The notes under the pieces were generated by a model that worked only from the letters and a program-made list of their open reading frames with translations, did no database searches and had not been told where the DNA came from. A program made the translations under genes and the position numbers. DNA of 64,000 nt, from assembly GCA_902519375.1 (NCBI GenBank), contig CABYJS010000001.1, positions 34,240 to 98,239 of the forward strand, read 5' to 3'. The stretch is from an uncultured Pelagibacteraceae bacterium. Its GTDB lineage: Bacteria > Pseudomonadota > Alphaproteobacteria > Pelagibacterales > Pelagibacteraceae. How positions within the stretch are numbered: the first letter of the stretch is position 1; every line of letters begins with the position of its first letter. Below, in pieces: positions 54,971 through 63,938 of this stretch.

Positions 54971-55750
54971 GTGAAAAATTTTTTCAGGACACTATTTTTA
55001 ATAACATTGATTATTGGAATTTCTTTAAAGTCAAACGCAGCAGAAAAAGTTGAATATTTAAAAACTGATTGGAGTTTTAAGGGTCTTTTTGGAAAATTTG
55101 ATCGAGGAGCTCTACAAAGGGGTTATCAAGTTTACACAGAAGTTTGCTCGTCTTGTCACTCTATGAAATATTTGAGTTATAGAAACTTAGCTGAAAAAGG
55201 AGGGCCAGAATTTTCTGTAGAACAAGCAAAAGCAATTGCAGCATCATTTGAAGTTACTGATGGGCCAAATGCAGATGGTGAAATGTTCACTCGACCTGGT
55301 AAATTATCTGATAAATTTGTAATGCCATACGAGAACGTTAAAGCAGCTCAGGCTGCTAATGGTGGTGCTTATCCTCCAGATATGTCGGTTTTAGTTAAAG
55401 CAAGAGGAGGAGGTGTGGATTATATTTATTCTTTATTACAAGGTTATGAAGACCCTCCATCAGGGGTAATCTTGGATGACGGTGTTTATTATAACAAGTA
55501 TATGTACGGGAACAAAATTAAAATGTCCAATCAACTTTCTGATGGACTTATAGAATATGGTGATGGTACTGAGGCAACAGTTCAACAAATGTCCAAAGAT
55601 GTTACAACTTTTCTAATGTGGACTGCTGAACCACATCTTGAAACTAGGCACCAAATGGGCTTTAAAGCTATAATATATTTGATTATTTTAACAGTGCTAG
55701 TTTATTTTAGTATGAAAAGAATTTGGTCACGTGTTGAAACGGAAATTTAA
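54971..55750 (+). CDS. petC: Ubiquinol-cytochrome c reductase, cytochrome c1
   Basis: Periplasmic haem c subunit with a C-terminal membrane anchor. Signal peptide (about 1-23), haem motif CSSCHS near residue 60, axial Met region likely MPYENVKAAQAANGGAYPPDMS, and the C-terminal helix (about 232-250). The start is GTG directly after petB. At 259 aa it is normal. The last 24 nt overlap the convergent ychF gene. Confidence 0.95.
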   Translation: MKNFFRTLFLITLIIGISLKSNAAEKVEYLKTDWSFKGLFGKFDRGALQRGYQVYTEVCSSCHSMKYLSYRNLAEKGGPEFSVEQAKAIAASFEVTDGPNADGEMFTRPGKLSDKFVMPYENVKAAQAANGGAYPPDMSVLVKARGGGVDYIYSLLQGYEDPPSGVILDDGVYYNKYMYGNKIKMSNQLSDGLIEYGDGTEATVQQMSKDVTTFLMWTAEPHLETRHQMGFKAIIYLIILTVLVYFSMKRIWSRVETEI

Positions 55751-56800
55751 AACATCACCATCTTTAACAATATAATCTTTTCCTTCCAACCTCATTTTGC
55801 CATTAGTTTTTGAATTTACCCAACCATCATTACTTATAAAATCGTCATAAGATACTGTTTCCGCTCTTATAAATCCTTTTTCAAAATCTGTGTGAATTTC
55901 ACTAGCTGCTTGAGGGGCTAAACAATTTTTTTGAATTGTCCAAGCCCTAGTTTCTTCAGGTCCCGATGTAAAATAAGTATCTAATTCAAGGATTTGATAA
56001 CTTTTTTTAATCAACATATTTAATCCTATCTCTTTTAAACCAATCATTTCCATATAGTTTTTCTTTTCCTTGGTGTCGAAGGAGTTTATTTGATTTTCAA
56101 TATCAGCTGAAACAATCAAGGTGTTCTCTTGTCCAAATTTATCTATAAATTTTTTTGTATAATCATTACCTGTATGAATACTTTGTTCATCTACATTACA
56201 AACAAATATCCTAGGTTTAATTGATAATAGACCACTTTGATTGAGTTGTTTTTTGCCAAAATCATTTCTTAAAATTAAGATATCATCGTCGTTATTGATA
56301 CATTCTAAGGCAATTTTTAAAATTTTTAACTGTTCTTCATCGATATTTTTTTTATTATTTTTTTCAAGTCTTTTTTGAATAGACTCAAGATCTGCTAGCT
56401 TCATTTCAGTTTCAATAATTTCGATATCTCTTATAGGATCAACATTCGGGTTCACATTTTGAATATCAGCTGAGTCAAAACATCTAATCATATGTATAAT
56501 TGCATCAACCTCTCTTATATGAGAAAGAAACTTATTTCCTAGACCCTCTCCCTTAGAGGCTCCTTTAACTAAACCTGCAATATCAACAAATGAAATAGTT
56601 GTATTAATAATCTTTTTTGATTTGGATATTTTAGCTAAATTCTCCAATCTATTGTCTGGCACTGGCACAACACCAACATTTGGATCGATTGTACAAAATG
56701 GAAAGTTCGCAGCTTGAGCTTTACTTGAGTTTGTTAACGCATTAAATAAAGTTGATTTACCAACATTTGGCAATCCTACTATTCCACATTTTAAGCTCAT
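55727..56800 (-). CDS. ychF: Redox/ribosome-associated GTPase/ATPase YchF
   Basis: Obg-family P-loop protein that binds ATP. G1 GLPNVGKSTLFNAL, G3 DIAGLVKGASKGEGLGNKFL, G4 replaced by the NVDE (CNVDEQS) typical of YchF, and a C-terminal TGS domain ending DYIVKDGDVLNFRFN. At 357 aa it is full length. Its stop lies within petC (24-nt overlap) and its start shares a base with pth, a common neighbour. Confidence 0.97.
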   Translation of the reverse strand: MSLKCGIVGLPNVGKSTLFNALTNSSKAQAANFPFCTIDPNVGVVPVPDNRLENLAKISKSKKIINTTISFVDIAGLVKGASKGEGLGNKFLSHIREVDAIIHMIRCFDSADIQNVNPNVDPIRDIEIIETEMKLADLESIQKRLEKNNKKNIDEEQLKILKIALECINNDDDILILRNDFGKKQLNQSGLLSIKPRIFVCNVDEQSIHTGNDYTKKFIDKFGQENTLIVSADIENQINSFDTKEKKNYMEMIGLKEIGLNMLIKKSYQILELDTYFTSGPEETRAWTIQKNCLAPQAASEIHTDFEKGFIRAETVSYDDFISNDGWVNSKTNGKMRLEGKDYIVKDGDVLNFRFNT

Positions 56801-57360
56801 TATTTATTATTTATGGTACTAGAAAATAAATCCAATTTTTTTTCCACAAGAATAGAAACTGACTCAGTTATTTCTTTTGAAATTTTTTCTATTTCAACAG
56901 TTTCATCTTCATCGAAGTTCTGCAAAACATAGTCTGACACCTCCATACCATTTTTGGGTTTTCCGATTCCAACCCTTACTCTTGAGTAGTCTTTACCAAT
57001 AAATTTATCAATAGATGCAATACCGTTATGTCCTGCGTTTGATCCACCAAATTTAGCTTTTATTTTTCCTAATTCAACATCAAGATCATCGTGAAAAACA
57101 ATTACATCCTCAGCATCAATTTTAAAATATTCTATTAATTCTCTTATACATATTCCTGAATTATTCATAAAAGTAAGAGGTTTGATTGCATAAACTTTTT
57201 TACTACCAATATTCCCAGTGGTTAAAAGTCCCTTAAATTTAGGTTTTTGTTTTGATAAACCAAATTTTTTATTAATAGAGTCTATAATTTTAAACCCAAC
57301 ATTGTGTCTATTGTTTTCACTATCAGGGGTTGGATTTCCTAATCCTACAAATAAAAGCAT
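56800..57360 (-). CDS. pth: Peptidyl-tRNA hydrolase
   Basis: Releases tRNA from dropped-off peptidyl-tRNA. GLGNPTPDSENNRHNVGF contains the catalytic His; the Asp lies in VFHDDLDVELGKIKAKFGGSNAGHNGI. At 186 aa it is normal. The order rplY-pth-ychF is widely conserved and is kept here with a 33-bp gap to rplY. Confidence 0.97.
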   Translation of the reverse strand: MLLFVGLGNPTPDSENNRHNVGFKIIDSINKKFGLSKQKPKFKGLLTTGNIGSKKVYAIKPLTFMNNSGICIRELIEYFKIDAEDVIVFHDDLDVELGKIKAKFGGSNAGHNGIASIDKFIGKDYSRVRVGIGKPKNGMEVSDYVLQNFDEDETVEIEKISKEITESVSILVEKKLDLFSSTINNK

Positions 57361-57393
57361 AAATAATGGATTGAAACTTTCAAATTTAAGTAA

Positions 57394-58128
57394 TTACTTT
57401 TTTTCTTCAGCTTGTTTTTTTTCAGCAGGTTTTTTGTTTTCATTATCTTTTTTATCACCTTTTTCTCCGTCTGCAGTTGGCTTATCACCCTCGGCTGCTG
57501 CTTCAGCTCCCTCTGTACCTGCTTCACCCTCTGCAGTTTCTGCCTCTACTGGTTTTTCGGGTTCTTTCATAACTGTTGGCGCTGCTAGGGTAGCTATAAC
57601 AAAATCTCTCCCTTGAATTGTTGGAGAAACTTCAGCGTCCAGTTTTACAGATGAAATTTTAAAACTTTCACCGATGTCAACTCCATCAAGATCTATTGTT
57701 AAACTTTCAGGTATTTTTTCACTAGGACATTTTAATTCTACTTTTCTTCTAACTATATTTAAGACTCCACCTCTTTTTAGTCCTGGAGATTTTTCATGGT
57801 TTATAAAATTTACTGGAACCTCAATCTTTATATTTACACCAGGGAGAACTCTTAGGAAATCTACATGAGTAGGCTCATCACTCAAGATATGATATTTAAC
57901 TTCTCTGGGTAAAACATTTTGTGATTTTCCGTCGATATTTAAAGTAATAATATTCGACAGAAAATTTTCTTTTTCAATTAAAAATTTAAGTAATTTTTTT
58001 GAAATAGAAATTTTTTGATTTTTATCTTTTCCACCATATATAATAGCTGGAACATCACCACTATTTCTAATGGCATTCAATTGTCCTTTAGTGGAGTTAT
58101 CTCTAATGTTAGCTTCAAGTGAATACAT
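57394..58128 (-). CDS. rplY: 50S ribosomal protein L25 (Ctc form)
   Basis: Binds 5S rRNA in the large subunit. The family-like start is MYSLEANIRDNSTKGQLNAIR, so the ATG at 58128 is preferred over the ten-residue longer ORF. The N-terminal L25 domain is followed by the TL5/Ctc C-terminal domain (VDFLRVLPGVNIKIEVPV; SLTIDLDGVDIGESFKIS). The last 55 residues form a Glu/Ala/Lys-rich low-complexity tail. At 244 aa it is typical of alphaproteobacteria. Confidence 0.95.
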   Translation of the reverse strand: MYSLEANIRDNSTKGQLNAIRNSGDVPAIIYGGKDKNQKISISKKLLKFLIEKENFLSNIITLNIDGKSQNVLPREVKYHILSDEPTHVDFLRVLPGVNIKIEVPVNFINHEKSPGLKRGGVLNIVRRKVELKCPSEKIPESLTIDLDGVDIGESFKISSVKLDAEVSPTIQGRDFVIATLAAPTVMKEPEKPVEAETAEGEAGTEGAEAAAEGDKPTADGEKGDKKDNENKKPAEKKQAEEKK

Positions 58129-58172
58129 AAAACAGAGGTTTTTACCCCATGTTAACAAATAATCAAGGGTTA

Positions 58173-59105
58173 TTATTTGAATAAATCTGAAACTGATGTT
58201 GAATTTGATATTCTTTTTATTGCTTCACCCATTAGACCTGAAATTGGCAAAACTTCTATGTTTTTAACATTTTTTGTTTTAGAAATATTATCAATAGTAT
58301 CCGTGATAACTAAATTTTTAATTACAGAAGTTTTTATTTTTTTAACAGCATCTCCACTTAAAACACCATGGGTAATATAAACATAAACTTCTTTTGCTCC
58401 TCTTTCTTTTAAAGCTTTAGCAGCATTTACAATAGTTCCACCTGAGTCAATTATATCATCTACAATAATACAAGTTTGGTCTTTCACATCACCAATTACA
58501 TTCATTACTTGAGATTGACCAGGTTTTGGTCTTCTTTTATCAACAATAGCTAAACCAACATTCAAAAGTTTTCCTAGTGCTCTCGCTCTTTCTGTACCAC
58601 CCACATCTGGTGCAACACAAATAATTTTCTTACTTTTAATTTTTTTTCTTACATGCCTTGCAAATATTGGTGTTGCAAAAAGGTTATCTACTGGGATATC
58701 AAAAAAACCTTGAATTTGACCTGCGTGTAAATCAACTGTCACAACTCTATCAGCTCCTGCCTTAGTAATTAAATTAGAAACAAGTTTAGCTGAAATTGAA
58801 GTTCTAGGAACAACTTTTCTGTCTTGTCTTGCATAACCAAAATATGGAATAACAGCAGTTATGTTTTTTGCAGATGACCTTTTTAAAGCATCTATACAAA
58901 GCAACAGCTCCATTAAATTATCATTTGCAGGAGATGAAATTGACTGAATAATGAAAATACTATTTCCTCTTATATTTTCATTAATCTCTACATAGATCTC
59001 ACCGTCAGAAAATTTCTTAATACTAGAATTTACAAGTTTTGATTTTAAATATTTTGCAATATTTTTGCTTAGAACTTTGTTGCTGTTTCCAGTTAATAGT
59101 TTCAT
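58173..59105 (-). CDS. prs: Ribose-phosphate pyrophosphokinase
   Basis: Makes PRPP for nucleotide, His and Trp synthesis. FSDGEIYVEINENIRG, the ATP-loop region YFGYARQDRKVVPRTSISAKLV and the PRPP-binding DQTCIIVDDIIDSGGTIVNAA are diagnostic. At 310 aa it is full length. It is upstream of rplY, the common alphaproteobacterial order, and 8 bp from pgeF. Confidence 0.98.
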   Translation of the reverse strand: MKLLTGNSNKVLSKNIAKYLKSKLVNSSIKKFSDGEIYVEINENIRGNSIFIIQSISSPANDNLMELLLCIDALKRSSAKNITAVIPYFGYARQDRKVVPRTSISAKLVSNLITKAGADRVVTVDLHAGQIQGFFDIPVDNLFATPIFARHVRKKIKSKKIICVAPDVGGTERARALGKLLNVGLAIVDKRRPKPGQSQVMNVIGDVKDQTCIIVDDIIDSGGTIVNAAKALKERGAKEVYVYITHGVLSGDAVKKIKTSVIKNLVITDTIDNISKTKNVKNIEVLPISGLMGEAIKRISNSTSVSDLFK

Positions 59106-59113
59106 TGAAAAGT

Positions 59114-59875
59114 TTAATTAATCATAATTATTGAAATATTTCTACCATAATCATCATGTTTTAATCTTATAGATCGCCTTGCACTAAAAAAATTATTTTT
59201 TTTATCAAAAGTATCTATATTTATGTTATCAATTTTTGTGATTTTGTTTAATTTAAGTTGAGATTTTACAAAGTTAGGTAAATCAAAATAAATGACATTT
59301 TTTTTATTTTTAAAAAAAATTTTATTATTTCTATTTTTTTGGATAAATTTTTTCTTAAATTTCTCTTTTACATTGTAATTATCTTGTTTGATACAAGGAC
59401 CAATTGCAGCTGTAATACAATTTTTTTGACAACCCTTCATTATCATAAAATTTATCACTTTTCTTATTATACCCTTGTAAGCTCCTTTCCATCCAGCATG
59501 AATAGCAGCAATCATATTTTTTTTATTTTCATATAATAAAATTGGAACACAATCTGCAGTTAAAACACCAATAGGAAGCTTTTTCTTATTGGTGATTATT
59601 GCATCAGCTTTTTTTATATTTCTTTTCAGATCGAAGTTTTTATCTATATAAATTAATTTATTACTATGAATTTGATTCAGTAAAAAAATATTTTTCGATT
59701 TTTTGCTAATCTTTCTTCTTACGATATTTAAGTTCAATTTAACTTTATTTTTTTTATCATTAGAACCTAGCCCACAATTTAAACTTTTATAAATACCTTT
59801 TGATTTCCCTCCTTTTCGATTAAAAAAACCATGACTAATTTTTTTTTGTATCGATAATTTTTTAGATTTAAACAG
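59114..59875 (-). CDS. pgeF: Purine nucleoside phosphorylase / laccase-domain protein, likely CTG start
   Basis: YfiH/DUF152 (multicopper polyphenol oxidase-like) enzyme. The track begins at a TTG (59737), but the frame continues upstream through essential family sequence (HGFFNRKGG, YKSLNCGLGSND) to a TAA at 59897. No ATG, GTG or TTG lies between that stop and HGFF. A CTG at 59875 gives the family-like MFKSKKLSIQKKISHGFF start, with AGGA 8 nt upstream. Other motifs: LTADCVPILLYE, AAIHAGWKGAYKGI and GPCIKQDNYNV with His/Cys metal ligands. As 253 aa it has normal length. ATT starts are the alternative. Confidence 0.8.
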   Translation of the reverse strand: MFKSKKLSIQKKISHGFFNRKGGKSKGIYKSLNCGLGSNDKKNKVKLNLNIVRRKISKKSKNIFLLNQIHSNKLIYIDKNFDLKRNIKKADAIITNKKKLPIGVLTADCVPILLYENKKNMIAAIHAGWKGAYKGIIRKVINFMIMKGCQKNCITAAIGPCIKQDNYNVKEKFKKKFIQKNRNNKIFFKNKKNVIYFDLPNFVKSQLKLNKITKIDNINIDTFDKKNNFFSARRSIRLKHDDYGRNISIIMIN

Positions 59876-59877
59876 CT

Positions 59878-60924
59878 TTAAAATCCTAATTTGAATTTAT
59901 TTTTTTGATTTTTAATTAACATAACTTTAAATAAATTACCCATTTGTTTCTCATTTATGAGTCTTTCAAGTCGGTAGTAAATATCAGCTTTTTTGTAAAA
60001 ATTAAGATTTTTTGAAATTATTTCTGCTCTTTTCTTAATTTCCATATTAATTAAAAAATTCTTTTGCGTAGTTAAGTTAATTTTCAAACCACCCATCTTA
60101 TTTATGAATTTTTTAAAAAGATCAAAATTTATATTATGAGTTATATCTATACTACCTATATTATGTAAAATGTTGGCAATTTTATGATTTGATACAGCTT
60201 GCAACGTATCTTTCATTTTCTTTGAATTATATCCGTAGTCTATTATTAATATTCCTCCAGTATTTTTTTTAATTAATTTTGATATATTTCTTAAATAATC
60301 TAACCCAAGTTCTGAGTATTCTATGAAATTTTGATTTTTAGAGATATTAAAATTAATTTTTTTTTCAGCTTTTTTGATATTAAATTTTTTTTCAAAAAAA
60401 AAAACATTGTTTTTATCTTTAATATTAACAAACTTTTCAAACCAAAAATTTCCTCTTTTTTTGAATTGTTTTATTGCCATTGAGTCAAAAAATTCATTGG
60501 CTACAAAAATACTAGGAATTTTTTTTATTTTATTAATATTTGATACCCAAGCAATTTTTGAATTTATTAGTTTTTTTTTTTGCAATTTAATTAAGTATGG
60601 GCTCTTTTCATGAATAATAAAGTTACATGAATTTAGAAAAATTGGAAAATTCCTAAAGCTCTCAATTAACACCTTCATCATTTCTCCATTTCCTGCACCA
60701 AGTTCAATTAAGTTGAATTTTTTTGGAGACCCTAAGCTTTGCCAGAAACTTACAACCCAAATAGCAATCATTTCAGAAAAAAGCCTTGAAATATTTGGTG
60801 CTGTTATGAAGTCTCCTTGTTTACCAAAAGGATTTTTTTTCATGTAGTAACCAAATTTTTTATCATATAGAGATAAATTAATGAATTTATCTAATGGTAT
60901 ATTACTAATGTTTTTTAATTTCAT
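59878..60924 (-). CDS. MidA/NDUFAF7-type SAM-dependent methyltransferase
   Basis: Family that in mitochondria dimethylates an Arg of a complex I subunit during assembly. SAM motif LIELGAGNGEMMKV near residue 72; GKQGDFITAPNISRLFSEMIAIW, VANEFFDSMAIKQF and IIDYGYNSKKMKDTLQAVSNH are DUF185 signatures. At 348 aa it is full length. In alphaproteobacteria lgt-midA-pgeF is a conserved order, kept here with a 20-nt overlap to lgt. The substrate in bacteria is inferred only. Confidence 0.88.
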   Translation of the reverse strand: MKLKNISNIPLDKFINLSLYDKKFGYYMKKNPFGKQGDFITAPNISRLFSEMIAIWVVSFWQSLGSPKKFNLIELGAGNGEMMKVLIESFRNFPIFLNSCNFIIHEKSPYLIKLQKKKLINSKIAWVSNINKIKKIPSIFVANEFFDSMAIKQFKKRGNFWFEKFVNIKDKNNVFFFEKKFNIKKAEKKINFNISKNQNFIEYSELGLDYLRNISKLIKKNTGGILIIDYGYNSKKMKDTLQAVSNHKIANILHNIGSIDITHNINFDLFKKFINKMGGLKINLTTQKNFLINMEIKKRAEIISKNLNFYKKADIYYRLERLINEKQMGNLFKVMLIKNQKNKFKLGF

Positions 60925-61684
60925 ATTTGCTAACTATTAAGTAAATTCCAATTAGAAGTAATATAGAGCTTAATATTTGACCCATAGTAAAATTAAATAA
61001 TAGATAACCCAATTGTTCATCTGGTACTCTAAAAAACTCAATTCCAAATCTAAATACTGAATAAAAAGATACAAATAAACCAGAAATAAATCCTGGAGTT
61101 TTGGCAAAACTTTTTCTTCTAAAATATATTAATATAAAAAATAAAATAACCCCCTCAAATAATGCTTCATATAGTTGTGAGGGGTGTCTATATAAATTGT
61201 CAATTTGAATAAATTTTACTGCCCAAGGTAGATTAGTTTCAGTTCCATATAATTCAGAGTTAATAAAGTTCGAGATTCTTCCAAAAAATATTCCTATCGG
61301 TGCAACTAAAGAAATAATGTCTAGATAATCGTAAGCACTTTGATTAAATTTTTTTGAATATAAAATACTTACAAATATAATTCCAACTAAACCCCCATGA
61401 AAAGACATTCCTCCTTGCCAAATTTTAAAAATTTCGATTAAATTTTCTGAGTAGTAATCAAGATTATAAAAAAGAATATAACCCAACCTTCCTCCAATTA
61501 TTATACCGATTATTATATAAGTAATGAAATCATCAAATTTATCTTTTATATTGGCCTCAGTTATAAAAATTTTTTTACTTAAAATCCAACCTATTAATAT
61601 TCCTGCAATATATGATAAGGAATACCATCTAATTTCAAATGAAAAAATATAGAATGCAACTGGGTCAAAATTATTAATGAACAT
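60905..61684 (-). CDS. lgt: Prolipoprotein diacylglyceryl transferase
   Basis: First step of lipoprotein maturation at the inner membrane. Seven helices expected. GGRLGYILFYNLDYY, WQGGMSFHGGLVG and the Lgt signature GRISNFINSELYG are present. At 259 aa it is normal. Works upstream of LspA (3466-3957). Divergent from ubiK with a 50-bp gap rich in TATA-like runs. Confidence 0.96.
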   Translation of the reverse strand: MFINNFDPVAFYIFSFEIRWYSLSYIAGILIGWILSKKIFITEANIKDKFDDFITYIIIGIIIGGRLGYILFYNLDYYSENLIEIFKIWQGGMSFHGGLVGIIFVSILYSKKFNQSAYDYLDIISLVAPIGIFFGRISNFINSELYGTETNLPWAVKFIQIDNLYRHPSQLYEALFEGVILFFILIYFRRKSFAKTPGFISGLFVSFYSVFRFGIEFFRVPDEQLGYLLFNFTMGQILSSILLLIGIYLIVSKYEIKKH

Positions 61685-61734
61685 TTTAAATTATAAATAT
61701 AAATTACAATTATTATAAGTTACTATACATATAT

Positions 61735-61983
61735 ATGAAAAACTCAAAATTTGTTATTGAAAAACTCGCAAAGTTATTTGAGCAGGGTCTAGTTTCATCT
61801 AAAGATTTGGGAAACGAATTAATTAATATTTTGAAATCAAAGAGAGATGAAATAGTTTTTAGAATGAAATTAACAAGCAAAGAGGAATTTGAAATACTCT
61901 CAAAAAGGGTCGAAAATCTTGAAAAAGAAATAAATAAAAAAAGTAAAACTAAAAGAAAACCTAGACGGGTAAAAAAATCTTAA
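61735..61983 (+). CDS. ubiK: Ubiquinone biosynthesis accessory factor UbiK-like (BMFP family)
   Basis: Small helical protein of the BMFP/DUF526 family; UbiK helps the ubiquinone synthesis complex. Two helices with a break and a C-terminal coiled coil (EEFEILSKRVENLEKEINK) then a basic tail. At 82 aa it is normal length. It is opposite lgt, as in other alphaproteobacteria, and its last 23 nt overlap the convergent kinase gene. Confidence 0.7.
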   Translation: MKNSKFVIEKLAKLFEQGLVSSKDLGNELINILKSKRDEIVFRMKLTSKEEFEILSKRVENLEKEINKKSKTKRKPRRVKKS

Positions 61984-63280
61984 CTCCTAGACCTTTCATA
62001 TTGGACTTTTCTAACTTTATATTACCTCCATGAGATCTAATTATATCTGAAGCTATTGAAAGTCCCAGACCAACACTTGATTTTGAGTCTGCTCTTCCTT
62101 TATCAATTTTATAAAATGGTTTGAATACATTCTCATACTCTTTCTCCGGTATTCCAGGTCCATTGTCCTCAATTTTTATGAATAAGTTGTTATTATTTTT
62201 AGTAAGTTCAATATTAATTTTATCTGCATACTTTATAGCATTATCAATAAGATTATTCATACACCTTTGGATTAAATTTTTTTTTCCGTTAATATAGACT
62301 TTATCAGTAAGATTTTTGGAAATGTTCTCATTATCATATTTTTTAACGACTTTTACAATTAACTCAGTAAGATTAAATTGTTCACTTTTTTCAAGATAAG
62401 TTGAGCTTGTAAATTGGAGGTACTCATTCAACATCTTTTCCATTTCATTAATATCTTCACTAAGTTTATTTGCTAGATCTTTTTCTTTTATAAAGGCTAT
62501 TTGAAGTTTCATTCTTGTAAGGGGAGTTCTCAAATCATGGCTAATACCAGATAACATCTCTGATCTTTGGTTTAAATGTCTTACAATTCTTTTTCTCATT
62601 TTATCAAATTCAAACCCTGCTTGTCTTATTTCAGCAGCACCAGAAGGTTTGTATTCTTCAATTTCTTCTCCTTTACCAAATTTTTCTGCAACTCTGGCCA
62701 AGTTTGTGATTGGTCTAGTTTGATTTTTTAAAAAAATTAATGAGATAAAAATCATAATTAATGCTGGAACTGTAATCCATAGTGCAAATATCCTTGCGGA
62801 AGAACTTGTTACTCTATCCTTAGGAACTAAAAATCTTAAATATCCTGACTGATGCTTTATTTTTAAATCAATTAATTCTTTATAGCTTGTAGTATCAAAC
62901 CAAAAATTTGTTGACCCAAATTTAGACTTAAGTTCTCTTCTTAAAGTTCTATCAATCGGACTAAACCATCTTTCATCAAATTTATAATCAAAATTAACCT
63001 CATCAACATACTCAATATTCAGATCTTGATTAACTGAAAAAATATTGATTATTTCATTTTTGGCATAAATTTCATCGTCATAAACTACTATAAAAGTATT
63101 TATCTCATTTACTAAAGCTTTAGTCATTCCCTTGTTAGTTTTAATCCAGAGACTATCAAAAAAAACAAATGTTATAATTAACTGTAATACTATTACTGGA
63201 ACAGCTACAATTAGTAATGCTCTATAAAATAATCTTTTAGGCAAAAGATTTTTAAAAAACTTACTCAATCCATAGAACAT
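61961..63280 (-). CDS. Membrane sensor histidine kinase (EnvZ-like)
   Basis: Two membrane helices (about 20-40 and 166-188) bracket a periplasmic sensor of about 125 residues. HAMP follows, then the H-box SGISHDLRTPLTRMKLQ, N-box NNLIDNAIKYA, G1 EDNGPGIP and G2 GLGLSIASDI. At 439 aa it is complete and should autophosphorylate. It overlaps the response regulator gene by 20 nt, so the pair is cognate. SAR11 genomes have very few two-component systems; EnvZ/OmpR-type is the closest by architecture. Its signal is unknown. Confidence 0.92.
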   Translation of the reverse strand: MFYGLSKFFKNLLPKRLFYRALLIVAVPVIVLQLIITFVFFDSLWIKTNKGMTKALVNEINTFIVVYDDEIYAKNEIINIFSVNQDLNIEYVDEVNFDYKFDERWFSPIDRTLRRELKSKFGSTNFWFDTTSYKELIDLKIKHQSGYLRFLVPKDRVTSSSARIFALWITVPALIMIFISLIFLKNQTRPITNLARVAEKFGKGEEIEEYKPSGAAEIRQAGFEFDKMRKRIVRHLNQRSEMLSGISHDLRTPLTRMKLQIAFIKEKDLANKLSEDINEMEKMLNEYLQFTSSTYLEKSEQFNLTELIVKVVKKYDNENISKNLTDKVYINGKKNLIQRCMNNLIDNAIKYADKINIELTKNNNNLFIKIEDNGPGIPEKEYENVFKPFYKIDKGRADSKSSVGLGLSIASDIIRSHGGNIKLEKSNMKGLGVKIFLPV

Positions 63281-63938
63281 ATCCAGCTCCCCTAATAGTT
63301 TGTAAAAATTTTGGTTTTTTTGGATCTATTTCAATTTTTTTTCTTAACCTTGTTATTATAACATCTATTGATCTTTCTTTGTCTATATCTATAAACAAGC
63401 CTATATCTTCTCTTGAAAAAGTTTTACCTGGGTTATTAATCATCTTCTTAAGTATTATTTTTTCAGTATTATTAATTTTATATTCAATCTCATGACTGAT
63501 AATTAGCTGCTTATTCAAATCAATCTTAATATTTTCAAATTCAATGATATTTTTTTGATTATCTTTTTGCGTTTTATTTATAATATTTTTAATTCTCAGT
63601 ACCAATTCTTTAGGATCAAAAGGTTTTGGAAGATAATCATCTGCTCCTATTTCTAATCCCTCAACTCTTTCACTAGGTTGACCTTTAGCCGTTAATAAAA
63701 TGATAGGAGTTTTGATATTTCTTTTATTTTCATTTATAAATTCTAAACCACTTTTTCCAGGCATCATTATATCAAGAACAATTAAATCAAATTCTATTAT
63801 CTTGATTTTGTCAGATGCATCCTCAGCACTTTCAGAAGTTGTGACTAAAAAATTGTTTTCATTCAAATATTTTTTCACCAATGTTCTTATCCCATCATCG
63901 TCATCCACAACTAAGATATGTGCTATAAAATTATCCAT
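63261..63938 (-). CDS. OmpR-family response regulator
   Basis: Receiver domain with acidic pocket VVDDDDG, phospho-acceptor Asp in LIVLDIMMPGKSG, LLTAKG and the Lys in YLPKPFD. The C-terminal winged helix includes FSREDIGLF and SIDVIITRLRKKIEIDPKKPKFLQTIRGAGYVL. At 225 aa it is full length. The start overlaps the stop of a preceding gene by 8 nt, an arrangement like petP-petR of Rhodobacter, in which a MarR gene precedes the regulator. Confidence 0.95.
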   Translation of the reverse strand: MDNFIAHILVVDDDDGIRTLVKKYLNENNFLVTTSESAEDASDKIKIIEFDLIVLDIMMPGKSGLEFINENKRNIKTPIILLTAKGQPSERVEGLEIGADDYLPKPFDPKELVLRIKNIINKTQKDNQKNIIEFENIKIDLNKQLIISHEIEYKINNTEKIILKKMINNPGKTFSREDIGLFIDIDKERSIDVIITRLRKKIEIDPKKPKFLQTIRGAGYVLWIE

